The position numbers and the translations under genes were made by a program. Shown one piece after another: positions 27,035 to 34,991 of a stretch of 64,000 bases of DNA. How positions within the stretch are numbered: position 1 is the first letter of the stretch; each line of letters begins with the position of its first letter. The notes beneath the pieces were generated by a model. That model made no database searches, had not been told where the DNA came from, and saw only the letters and a list, made by a program, of their open reading frames with translations. Location of the stretch: assembly GCF_030409505.1 (NCBI RefSeq), contig NZ_JAUFPZ010000002.1, positions 3,169,501 through 3,233,500 of the forward strand, in the 5' to 3' direction. The DNA is from Zunongwangia endophytica. GTDB lineage: Bacteria > Bacteroidota > Bacteroidia > Flavobacteriales > Flavobacteriaceae.

Positions 27035-27254
27035 AATTCAATTCTATTATTCCTGATTTTTCCAGATCTTCTACCTATAAGCGTTACTTCTTTCTTCTTT
27101 TTTCATCTGACGGTCAAAATATAGCATAATTAATGAATAATATCTTATTGCTTTAAATTATGGTATTGATTTACAGGTATTTGCTTTCTTAGGTTTGCTT
27201 TAGCTAAAATTATAAGAGGCCTCTTATGGAGTTCTAATTTTAAAGTAAATACTT

Positions 27255-27545
27255 ATGAATGAGCAAGAAAAAGTGGTGGATTTACTACAGGAAATTAAAG
27301 TACTGTTATCCCATAAGAAGAAAGTTATGAATGTTGAAGACCTATCTGTTTATACCGGACTTTCCAAAAGTAAAATTTATAAACTTACCCACCTTCAGCT
27401 TATCCCAATGGGGAGCAATCCTAATATTCGTCAAAAGTTTTTTGATAGGGATAAAATTGATGCCTGGCTGTTAGGGAAACCTGATCTATCGGATCAACAT
27501 ATCGAGGAGAAATTCAATAAAACATTATTGAAAAACAAGAAGTAA
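27255..27545 (+). CDS. Excisionase-like helix-turn-helix DNA-binding protein
   Basis: A 96-residue protein whose core MNVEDLSVYTGLSKSKIYKLTHLQ with the wing DRDKIDAWLLGKPD is the helix-turn-helix of the MerR/Xis-like family (HTH_17). Such proteins in Bacteroidota elements control excision or the mobilization genes. It precedes the primase/helicase and relaxase genes in the same direction. The excision role is inferred, since the gene is 12 kb from the integrase. Confidence 0.72.
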   Translation: MNEQEKVVDLLQEIKVLLSHKKKVMNVEDLSVYTGLSKSKIYKLTHLQLIPMGSNPNIRQKFFDRDKIDAWLLGKPDLSDQHIEEKFNKTLLKNKK

Positions 27546-27569
27546 CCTATTCACTTAAATCAATCTACT

Positions 27570-28782
27570 ATGAAGAGTATACCGTATTTACGGGTAGGGA
27601 CTTCGTATTACAAAAAAGTCAAAGCACCTACCATTGCCGGGCACTTCAATGAGCTATTGCTTCCCTGGAGTGTAGAGACCATTCGACAGGATCATGGCAA
27701 ATCATACCTGAGTAAAATTGCAAAATATGATGGTTTTACCTGTATTCCCGATCACCTGAATTTTAAACCGGTTTATTATAAATTCTACAACATCTATTCT
27801 CCCTTAAGTAATATCCCGATGCAGGGCGAATTAGGTTTTAGCCTGAATTTTGTCCAACATATTTTTGGAACGCATTTTGAATTAGGACTGGACTATCTAC
27901 AACTATTATATACCAAACCGGTGCAAACCTTACCAATCCTTTGTTTGGTTTCAAAAGAACGATCCACTGGGAAAAGTACGTTTTTGAAATGGCTGAAAAG
28001 CATCTTTGAAAATAACATGACCTATCTGACCAATGATAGTTTTAGTAGTCAGTTTAATGCGGATTGGGCGAATAAGCTACTGATCTGTATTGATGAAGTG
28101 CTTTTTAATAAAGAGGAACTAACCGAGCGGATCAAATACCTTAGTACCACAAACATTAAACAAGTTGGAGGCTAAAGGAAAGGACAAACGGGAAGTGGAG
28201 TTTTTTGGAAAGTTTATCCTATGCAGTAATAATGAGGATAACTTTATCAAGATTGATGGTAATGAAACACGGTTCTGGGTGCTTAAAGTGCCTAAAATTA
28301 CGACTGAAGAAACGGATTATCTCAACCATCTCAACCGGGAAGTTCCGGCCTTTCTGCATTTTTTAAAACACCGTCAATTGCATTCGAAAAATTTGACCAG
28401 GATGTGGTTCCATCCTTCCCAGTTAAAAACACCAGCCTTAAAAAAATTGCTTGCTAATAATCGAAACCGGGTAGAAAAGGAACTGGCCACCATTTTACTA
28501 ATGGGTATGGACCATTTTAATATCGATGACATTCAACTCTGCCCGATTGATGCATTACAATTACTGAATCGGACACGGATTAAAACGGATCTTACCCAGC
28601 TTAGACGACTGCTGAAGAATTCCTGGAAGTTAGAGAATCAAAAGAATACGCTTTGCTATCAAAGATTGGTATGGTGGCAAGATGGATCGATAGAGCAGCG
28701 GGAAGCGAAAGGCCGCTATTTTAACATTTCAAGGTCGTTTCTGATCGAGAATTTTGATGAATTGATGAACGCTGAAGATTAA
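27570..28782 (+). pseudogene. Primase-helicase-type ATPase gene, split by a frameshift
   Basis: Two adjacent frames form one ancestral protein of about 404 residues. The first (27570-28175) has the P-loop segment VSKERSTGKSTFLKWL and the Walker B-like LLICIDEVLF. The second continues KGKDKREVEFFGKFILCSNNEDNFIKIDGNETRFW, typical of D5/VirE-like primase-associated helicases in mobile elements. At about 28163-28170 the sequence GTTGGAGGCT has one extra G: with GTTGAGGCT the frame would read through as QVEAKGKD. This is either a real inactivating shift, a slippage site, or a sequencing error. The second part could be translated alone only from a poor TTG at 28165. Confidence 0.75.
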
Positions 28783-28984
28783 GCCCTGTATTTATAGGGT
28801 TTTAATGGCTCATCATTTATTCATCAAATGTTCATCAAAAATAAAAGTGATGAATAAAAACCTGCTATTGAAAATAAAAATGATGAATTGATGAATTTTT
28901 GATGACAGCCTCAGCTCAATATCTACAAGGGCTTAGAAGGGGGGCTCATCAATTCATCAAAAAAATTCAGAAAATAGAACGCTT
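28783..28984. repeat. Iteron-like repeats of TGATGAAT / ATTCATCA before the primase gene
   Basis: ATTCATCA or TTCATCA and the complements TGATGAAT or TGATGAATT occur about eight times between 28808 and 28965, in both orientations (for example AATGATGAATTGATGAAT and CATCAATTCATCAAA). The position, next to primase genes of a mobilizable element, fits a replication origin or a control site. Confidence 0.5.
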
Positions 28985-29860
28985 ATGAAAACAAAGAAAA
29001 TATGCTGTGAACATGCCCGTAATTTAGACATCGTACACGTACTCGCTAAATTAGGTCATTATCCCAGCAAAACAACGGTGAAAGAAGCCTGGTTTCTGAG
29101 TCCCCTGCGGTCAGAAACACAGGCCTCTTTCCATGTCTCTTATCATAAAAACAGATGGTACGACTTCGGATTGGGAAAAGGAGGAAATTGTCTGGATCTG
29201 ATTATTGCCTTAAAACAATGTTCTATTACTGAAGCTTTACAATTTCTGGCCAATGATCAGTATCCATTAATTACAGATCTTACAAAACCTGGTTTGTCTT
29301 TTCATAAGCAGATTTCTAAAAAGGAAAAGGAGGGTATTAATATACTTAGTGTTCAGGAACTCTCAAATTTTCAATTACTCCGTTATGCTAAAAATCGAGG
29401 TATCCCTAGAGGACTGATTCGAGAATTGACCAGTGAAGTACATTTTGAATTATATGGAAAACCATATTATGCTATTGGTCTAGAAAATAGACGGGGAGGT
29501 TATGAGCTTCGGAATGCTTTTTATAAAGCCTCAAGTACACCTAAATCGTATAGCTATCTCCAACAAGATAGGAATGGACTGATCATTACCGAAGGATTAT
29601 TTGATTACCTGTCTTTAGCGCTATTAGATTCTGAGCTATTCTTTACCCATGATCATATTATACTCAACTCCCTATCCTTTATTCAGGAAATCATAGTACG
29701 TTTTGACGGCTATCCTGATCCAATCTTATTATTTCTGGATAATGATGCTGCCGGAGATCGTATGACTTCATATTTACTAGAACATTTTGCTCAGGCGATT
29801 GACCTGAGATATCGCTTTTATCCACATAAAGATCTTAACGAAAAACGCTGCCATGTTTGA
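28985..29860 (+). CDS. CHC2 zinc-finger/Toprim DNA primase
   Basis: A 291-residue primase. The N-terminal half (about 1-100) is a CHC2-type DNA-binding domain: LSPLRSETQASFHVSYHKNRWYDFG and GGNCLDLIIALKQCS. The C-terminal Toprim domain has LIITEGLFDYLSLALL (acidic Glu) and ILLFLDNDAAGDRM (DxD motif). Such single-unit primases accompany relaxases in Bacteroidota mobilizable elements, where they prime the transferred strand. It overlaps the next gene by 8 nt, forming one mobilization operon. Confidence 0.85.
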   Translation: MKTKKICCEHARNLDIVHVLAKLGHYPSKTTVKEAWFLSPLRSETQASFHVSYHKNRWYDFGLGKGGNCLDLIIALKQCSITEALQFLANDQYPLITDLTKPGLSFHKQISKKEKEGINILSVQELSNFQLLRYAKNRGIPRGLIRELTSEVHFELYGKPYYAIGLENRRGGYELRNAFYKASSTPKSYSYLQQDRNGLIITEGLFDYLSLALLDSELFFTHDHIILNSLSFIQEIIVRFDGYPDPILLFLDNDAAGDRMTSYLLEHFAQAIDLRYRFYPHKDLNEKRCHV

Positions 29861-30374
29861 CGAGAAAATACCCTTTGAAAACGAAAAGAAATCATCCTAT
29901 TCCTTAAGCTTTGAAAAGCTAAAAAAAAGGGAGGGGAAAACGAGGATTTCCAATGATGGGGACACGGGTTCCCATCAAACGGAAAATTCTAATATAGATC
30001 CTAATTCAAGATGTGTGTCTGTGGACACAATCTTGATTGCTCCCCACGGTCGCAATGAAAAAAAAGAGATGTTTAAGGGGAAGACCTCCTTAATCAAATT
30101 CAGGTGTACGTTGTACCAAAAAAAACTACTGAACATTAAGGCGAAACGATCGGGATTAAGCCTTAGTGAATTTTGTCGAAAATCAGCCATGAATCTGCCC
30201 ATCAATGAGCGGATGAGCGATGATCATATTGCTATCTATAAAGACCTGGTGAAATTTCATAACAACTTTAAGTCGATCGGAAATATGTTTCGAAAACGGG
30301 ATCCTAGATTATCAGCTGAAGTTTATAAACTGGCTGAGGCCATGAAGCAACATCTTAAAAAACTGGATCTATGA
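29853..30374 (+). CDS. mobC: MobC-like relaxosome accessory protein
   Basis: A 173-residue protein with a poorly conserved N-terminal half. The C-terminal ribbon-helix-helix/MobC domain starts about residue 75 (SLIKFRCTLYQKKLLNIKA, SGLSLSEFCRKSAM) and continues with YKDLVKFHNNFKSIGNMFRKR. MobC proteins bind near oriT and help the relaxase open the strands. It overlaps the primase gene by 8 nt upstream and the relaxase by ATGA downstream, so it is in the mobilization operon. Confidence 0.78.
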   Translation: MFDEKIPFENEKKSSYSLSFEKLKKREGKTRISNDGDTGSHQTENSNIDPNSRCVSVDTILIAPHGRNEKKEMFKGKTSLIKFRCTLYQKKLLNIKAKRSGLSLSEFCRKSAMNLPINERMSDDHIAIYKDLVKFHNNFKSIGNMFRKRDPRLSAEVYKLAEAMKQHLKKLDL

Positions 30375-31240
30375 TTGGTAAAGGAAAATCCATTAGTCAT
30401 ACCCAGGCTTCCATGAAGTATGGATGGAACCAGGAAAAGCAGGCTGAAATTATATACGCTCAAAATATAGTGGGAGATTCTCCGCAGGAAATTAGCCGCG
30501 AGTTTGAACAGATCCAAAAGCTAAATGAAAATTGTGAGCGAAATACGCTGTCGTTTGTCCTGAGTCCGACCATTGAAGATGGACGGACACTGGATCAGCA
30601 AAAACTAGGAGAACTGACCAAAGACTTCATGCGGGAGATGAAACTGGGCCAGCGGCAGGCGATTGCCTTTGTGCATCAGGATAAAGAGCACAAGCATGTG
30701 CATCTATATGTGAATCGGATTGATTTTGATGGGCGCGCCTACAAGGATAATTTTATAGGTAAACGTAGTCAGCATGCTGCCGAGCGCGTAGCCCATGAAC
30801 ATCAGCTGACCACCGTTCGCCAGGTGCAAATGATGCGAGATATAAATTTAACTGACATCCGAAATGAAATAAAACGCCGGCATGAGTTGACCATGAAACA
30901 GTTCAAACCAGAAACTTATAAAGCCTACATGCGCGGAATGGAAACCAATGGTGTAAAAGCCATTCCCTTTATCAATAAGCAACAAAAATTGCAGGGCTTT
31001 CGATTTGAATTTGATGGGCATAGCCTTAAAGGTAGCGCAGTTCATCGCTCGATGAGCATGTCCAATATCGGAAAGCAAATGGCCAGAGAACATGGCATCG
31101 AGAAATTTAAAGAACTCAATAAAGCAATTAGCCTGGCGAAAAGCCCGGAACCGGTGCAAATCAGCTTAAAACTATTAAAAGAAATCGCACAAAAAGTTAT
31201 TAAAAAGTCCATATCCAAAGGCATGGATATCGGATACTAA
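30371..31240 (+). CDS. mobA: Relaxase (MobA/VirD2 type, MOB-P like)
   Basis: A 289-residue DNA-nicking transesterase that starts conjugative transfer at oriT. It has the relaxase metal site AIAFVHQDKEHKHVHLYVNR (three-histidine motif III) at about residue 95-115. Preceding features are GKGKSISHTQASMKYGW and the FVLSPT strand. The C-terminal helical extension is short, with no helicase domain. It overlaps mobC by 4 nt. With no type IV secretion genes in the window, mobilization must depend on a helper. Confidence 0.87.
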   Translation: MIGKGKSISHTQASMKYGWNQEKQAEIIYAQNIVGDSPQEISREFEQIQKLNENCERNTLSFVLSPTIEDGRTLDQQKLGELTKDFMREMKLGQRQAIAFVHQDKEHKHVHLYVNRIDFDGRAYKDNFIGKRSQHAAERVAHEHQLTTVRQVQMMRDINLTDIRNEIKRRHELTMKQFKPETYKAYMRGMETNGVKAIPFINKQQKLQGFRFEFDGHSLKGSAVHRSMSMSNIGKQMAREHGIEKFKELNKAISLAKSPEPVQISLKLLKEIAQKVIKKSISKGMDIGY

Positions 31241-31252
31241 ATCTCTATAATT

Positions 31253-31555
31253 ATGGCAAAAATTGATGAACTATCGGAATTATTATGCGCCGAGCTGGCA
31301 AGCTTTGAGCAGCATATGAAACGACTGCAAGAAATTCACTCGCAAGGGATTCACCTGGATACCAAAGACCTCATACGACGACTTTCAAGTCTTGAAGATA
31401 CGCTGGATTTTGAAAAGAACGAATATGAAAGGATTTCTACGGAATTATCCAACACGATTAAAGAGGCAAAGATCTATCCGAAATGGGCGCTGGTTGTCTT
31501 TTTTGTTTCTTTGAGTCTTAATATTATTGGTATAGCGTTTTTGTTATTTAGTTAA
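31253..31555 (+). CDS. Small coiled-coil, tail-anchored membrane protein of the mobilization operon
   Basis: A 100-residue protein. Residues about 10-72 are highly charged and predicted coiled coil (LASFEQHMKRLQEI; SSLEDTLDFEKNEYERIS). Residues about 77-98 form one hydrophobic helix (WALVVFFVSLSLNIIGIAFLL). It lies 12 nt after the relaxase gene and is probably co-transcribed. MobB-like proteins with a membrane helix link relaxosomes to the membrane in some plasmids, a possible but unproven role here. Confidence 0.6.
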   Translation: MAKIDELSELLCAELASFEQHMKRLQEIHSQGIHLDTKDLIRRLSSLEDTLDFEKNEYERISTELSNTIKEAKIYPKWALVVFFVSLSLNIIGIAFLLFS

Positions 31556-31666
31556 GTATCCAATTATAGTGGATACTATAATTCCAGATATCCGAAACAT
31601 ACTCCAGATAAATAGTTATATTTATGAATATATAATGAGTTGTGCCTTATTTTTAACAAGTAATAG

Positions 31667-32887
31667 ATGAATTACATTTACATTAATGGATCTAGTAAAG
31701 TTTCCATAAAATACTCCGAGGATAATTCAAAAGTAGAAGAAGTTTATATTGATGATAGTTTAGTAGAATTTGAAGAAGAGGACAAGCAAGATAAGCTCGA
31801 ATATGCAATAAAAACGAAGAGAAATAAATACCAAAAATTCCTGAATAAGCAATTTGAAAATTTAATTGTTTTAACTGGCGCAGGTTCTTCAGTTGGAATT
31901 GGAGAAAAGAATAAGGGAAGACTTTTATCACAATTATGGGATGACACGAAAGAAAAATTAGGTGAAGAAAAACTTAATCATTTCTGTGAATTAGTTAATT
32001 ACAATTCCAAAGATGAAAATGGAAATTATGTAAAAAATTTAGAAAAATTATTATCGATTGCTAACGCAGCTAAAGATTTTGTTGCTTCTACGAAGGAAAT
32101 TAATATCCCGAAAACTATAAAAGAAATAGAAAAACTAATTAAATCCAAATGTGAATTAGTTTTACCTAAAGATGCTCCTCACCATACTTTTTTAGAAAAG
32201 ATAACACGCCGAAAAGTAACGCTTCCAAGAGCAAAAATTTTTAATTTAAATTATGACACTCTTTTTGAACAAGCTGGGAGAAAGGGAAACTTCACAATCA
32301 TCGATGGCTTTTCATTCTCATTTCCTAGATATTTTAGTGGAAGAAACTTCGATTACGATATTGTATTAAGGGATAAAAGTAGATTAAAAGAAGAAGATAA
32401 TTTCAAAAAAAGGGTTTTTCACCTTTACAAACCACATGGCTCCGTAGATTGGGAAAAAGTAAAAAAAGACATTATTCAATCTGATAATGTAAAAAAAGCA
32501 TTAATGATCTATCCAAAAGACAGCAAATATGAAAGCTCATATGAGCAACCATTTTTTGAAATGATGTCACGGTTTCAACAAAACCTAAGGAAAGATAATA
32601 TTCTGCTAATTTGTATTGGATTTAGCTTTAATGATAAACATATAGTTACTGCCATCCAAGAAGCTCTCGAACAAAATTCAGGATTTCAATTAATGGTTAT
32701 AAATAAAGGGATTGACACTTCAGATAATTTAAAATGGCTTTTGGAATTAGCTCATAAACATTCCAATATTCTACTAATTGATGAACTTTTCTCAGATTTT
32801 GCAGAGCAATATCCTTTGCTAAAATCATATAACCAAGATGAGTATAAAAGAATTACTATTAACCTAAATGACACAGATGGAGAATAG
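31667..32887 (+). CDS. SIR2-domain anti-phage effector (SIR2-HerA system)
   Basis: A 406-residue protein with a SIR2-like NAD-binding domain: NLIVLTGAGSSVGIG at about residue 65-75, IFNLNYDTLFEQA at about 190 and FHLYKPHGSVDW with the catalytic-type His at about 262. The C-terminal part, LLICIGFSFNDKHI, closes the Rossmann fold. SIR2 proteins of this type deplete NAD+ when activated by phage. The next gene overlaps it by 20 bp and encodes a HerA-type ATPase, matching the known two-gene SIR2-HerA defence system. Codon use is more AT-rich than the mobilization genes beside it. Confidence 0.86.
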   Translation: MNYIYINGSSKVSIKYSEDNSKVEEVYIDDSLVEFEEEDKQDKLEYAIKTKRNKYQKFLNKQFENLIVLTGAGSSVGIGEKNKGRLLSQLWDDTKEKLGEEKLNHFCELVNYNSKDENGNYVKNLEKLLSIANAAKDFVASTKEINIPKTIKEIEKLIKSKCELVLPKDAPHHTFLEKITRRKVTLPRAKIFNLNYDTLFEQAGRKGNFTIIDGFSFSFPRYFSGRNFDYDIVLRDKSRLKEEDNFKKRVFHLYKPHGSVDWEKVKKDIIQSDNVKKALMIYPKDSKYESSYEQPFFEMMSRFQQNLRKDNILLICIGFSFNDKHIVTAIQEALEQNSGFQLMVINKGIDTSDNLKWLLELAHKHSNILLIDELFSDFAEQYPLLKSYNQDEYKRITINLNDTDGE

Positions 32888-34589
32888 AAATCCTTTTGAG
32901 CACAACTATTTCATTGGATATATTAATTACGTTTCAGCACAATTTGTAAAAGTCCACTTTCCTTCCTCCACCCTTCTCCAATCTTTTACATTTAAAGGAG
33001 AAAATCTAAATGGTGGATTAGTTGGAAACTTTGTTGTCATTGAAGGAGAACAATTCGGATTTTTAGGTAAGATTCAAGAATTGTCATTGCCTGAAAAAGA
33101 AAGATTAGAATTCAGCGAAAAATCTTTTAAGAATAGTGATTTCCACCCGACTGGTAAGATAGAAATATTACTATCTTTTGATTTATTTGAACCTACTAAA
33201 ATTGATAAGGGTTTAAATGCACTACCTGTTATCGGAGCAAAAGTTTTCGTTTGTTCATCTAATTTTATAAGAAGTTATTTTAGAAAATTCGGAATTAAAC
33301 ATGAGCATTTACAAACTAGTCCAGTTTTTGAACTAGGAAAATTAACTTTTGACAAATCCGCGCCAATTGAAGTATCACAACAAGCGATTTTTGGACGTCA
33401 CTGTGCCGTTGTTGGCACAACCGGCGGCGGTAAAAGTTATACTGTTAGTAAACTTTTAGAAGGTATTGTATCTAATAACGGAAAAGCTATTATAGTTGAT
33501 GCTACTGGTGAATATTCTACCCATGATAAAAACAGTTATTCTGATATTCCGGCCACATTATCCACTAATTCCTTTTTTCATTATTCTAACCTTACAGTTG
33601 GAGATTTATTCGTCTTGTTAAGACCTTCTGGTCAAGTCCAGCAACCAGTACTTTTAGATGCAATCCATTCATTAAAACTTGTTCAAATTGCTAAAAGAGA
33701 AAATAGGAATTTGGAGCAAATTAAAGATGGGATCTTAATTAAAAAACAAGCCTTAAAAAGACCAATATTTGATTTATACAATGAATTCTCTGAAGAAATT
33801 GAAAAAAGTAATGCTGATTTCGATATACAAAAATTGACTCAGCAATTAAGAAGGGAATGTGTTTATGACAGTCACAAATTTGGAGAAGATATAACAAGAT
33901 GGGGCGACTTAGACAAGCGAAAATTTGAAAATAGCACAAGTCTTTTTCTTAGAACAGAGAATCTTATTCAAACTGAATCTTTCAAAAATATTTTTGGGTT
34001 TGGAAAGCAGAAAACCGATGAAGGTGAGTTGGCCACTAGGATATCTGATTTTTTAAATGGGGATAAAAAGATTCTAAGAATCGGTTTCGAAAATGTAGGA
34101 TTTGATTTTCAAGCGAGAGAAATAGTTGCAAATGCTATCGGGAAATACTTGTTAGAAATGGCCAGAAAAGGTAAATTTAATGAAAAGCCCTTAGTATTAT
34201 TTGTAGATGAGGCACATCAATATTTAAACAAAAGTGTTAAGGATGAATATTTTGAACTGACGCAATTAAATTCATTTGATTCTATTGCTAAAGAATGTAG
34301 AAAATATGGGCTTTTTCTTACAATAGCAACTCAGATGCCAAGAGATATACCTCTTGGTACTCTTAGTCAAATTGGTACGTTTATCATACATAGATTAATC
34401 AATCATTATGACAAAGAAGCAATAGCTAATGCAAGTTCTTCTGCCAATCGAAATACATTAGATTTTCTGCCGGTTTTAGGTGCTGGTGAAGCAATTTTAA
34501 TGGGAGTTGATTTTCCTATGTCTGTCATGTTAAAAATAAATAAGCCTTTAACTCCTCCTAATTCGAATACTCCACAATTCAAAATTTAA
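32868..34589 (+). CDS. HerA/FtsK-type ATPase, partner of the SIR2 effector
   Basis: A 573-residue hexameric-type ATPase. The N-terminal HAS-barrel-like region (about 1-165) is followed by the Walker A motif VVGTTGGGKSYTVSKLLEG (about 180-198). Walker B is PLVLFVDEAHQYL (about 442-455), and the sensor/arginine-finger region includes FLTIATQMPRDIPLGTLSQIG. It overlaps the SIR2 gene by 20 bp; the start could be ATG 32868 or ATG 32877. In SIR2-HerA systems HerA forms a complex with SIR2 and controls its NADase activity. The gene is followed directly by the convergent guide-RNA/Cas12f-like locus. Confidence 0.86.
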   Translation: MTQMENRNPFEHNYFIGYINYVSAQFVKVHFPSSTLLQSFTFKGENLNGGLVGNFVVIEGEQFGFLGKIQELSLPEKERLEFSEKSFKNSDFHPTGKIEILLSFDLFEPTKIDKGLNALPVIGAKVFVCSSNFIRSYFRKFGIKHEHLQTSPVFELGKLTFDKSAPIEVSQQAIFGRHCAVVGTTGGGKSYTVSKLLEGIVSNNGKAIIVDATGEYSTHDKNSYSDIPATLSTNSFFHYSNLTVGDLFVLLRPSGQVQQPVLLDAIHSLKLVQIAKRENRNLEQIKDGILIKKQALKRPIFDLYNEFSEEIEKSNADFDIQKLTQQLRRECVYDSHKFGEDITRWGDLDKRKFENSTSLFLRTENLIQTESFKNIFGFGKQKTDEGELATRISDFLNGDKKILRIGFENVGFDFQAREIVANAIGKYLLEMARKGKFNEKPLVLFVDEAHQYLNKSVKDEYFELTQLNSFDSIAKECRKYGLFLTIATQMPRDIPLGTLSQIGTFIIHRLINHYDKEAIANASSSANRNTLDFLPVLGAGEAILMGVDFPMSVMLKINKPLTPPNSNTPQFKI

Positions 34590-34711
34590 AAAAAAAGAAA
34601 GGATCGGAAAAACCCTAACACGCAGATTAAAAGACGGATTAAAGACCAAATAATCATGGTACATTTTATTTTGGTCAGCCCATAATTCCTGTATTTTTCA
34701 GCCTTCAGATC

Positions 34712-34806
34712 TAAATTTTCTAAGCTTAATTGTTGTAAATACTGCGTGCTTTTAGTGAGTGTCATTAAAGATCTAAACCTCACCTTACGGGTATTCTAAT
34801 TATCCC
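34712..34806 (-). ncRNA. Guide-RNA-like scaffold B with candidate guide
   Basis: Read on the minus strand, 34806 down to 34732 aligns with scaffold A. The two share ACCCGTAAGGTGAGGT, then CTCACTAAA, then GCAGTATTTACAAC, where A has GCAGCATATACAAC. The first hairpin is weak (GGG..CCC), and the second is closed by GTGAG/CTCAC. The following bases (34731 downward, AATTAAGCTTAGAAAATTTA) are unrelated to those after A, as expected of a variable guide. Farther down, 34664-34678 repeats a 15-nt piece of the Cas12f-like gene's 3' end. B may therefore be left from a duplicated unit. Confidence 0.6.
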
Positions 34807-34894
34807 AAGTGTACTTACACCAAAAACCTTAGATTGTAGTTAATTTTTAATGACTACATATAAATATTTCTGTTTACCATAATTCCCAGTTTAT

Positions 34895-34983
34895 CTTATC
34901 GCGGGAAGGCTTTTGTTGTATATGCTGCGCGCATTTAGTGAGAGCTACTGAGACCTCACCTTACGGGTGTACAAGCACCCTCA
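34895..34983 (-). ncRNA. Guide RNA candidate (scaffold A) of the Cas12f-like/sigma system
   Basis: Immediately downstream of the Cas12f-like gene on the same strand. The scaffold (34983 to 34915) folds into three hairpins. They are GGGTG/CACCC (34980-34976 with 34969-34965), GTGAG/CTCAC (34959-34955 with 34942-34938) and ATGC/GCAT (34934-34931 with 34925-34922). It ends with ATACAAC. The variable part begins at 34914: AAAAGCCTTCCCGCGATAAG. Scaffold similarity among copies A, B and C at three places, with divergence exactly after ACAA(C), is the signature of a structured guide RNA. RNA ends are estimated. Confidence 0.72.
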
Positions 34984-34991
34984 TTTTTAAT

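Noticed and set aside
34586..34783. Minus-strand frame of 65 codons after scaffold B as a gene
   Set aside because: It overlaps scaffold B and contains only a scrambled fragment similar to the Cas12f-like C-terminus (AEKYRNYGLTKIK), so it is a relic, not a gene.
34712..34983. CRISPR array next to the Cas12f-like gene
   Set aside because: Only two repeat-like units, imperfect, over 70 nt long and about 100 bp apart, with no adaptation genes. They fit separate guide RNAs, not an array.
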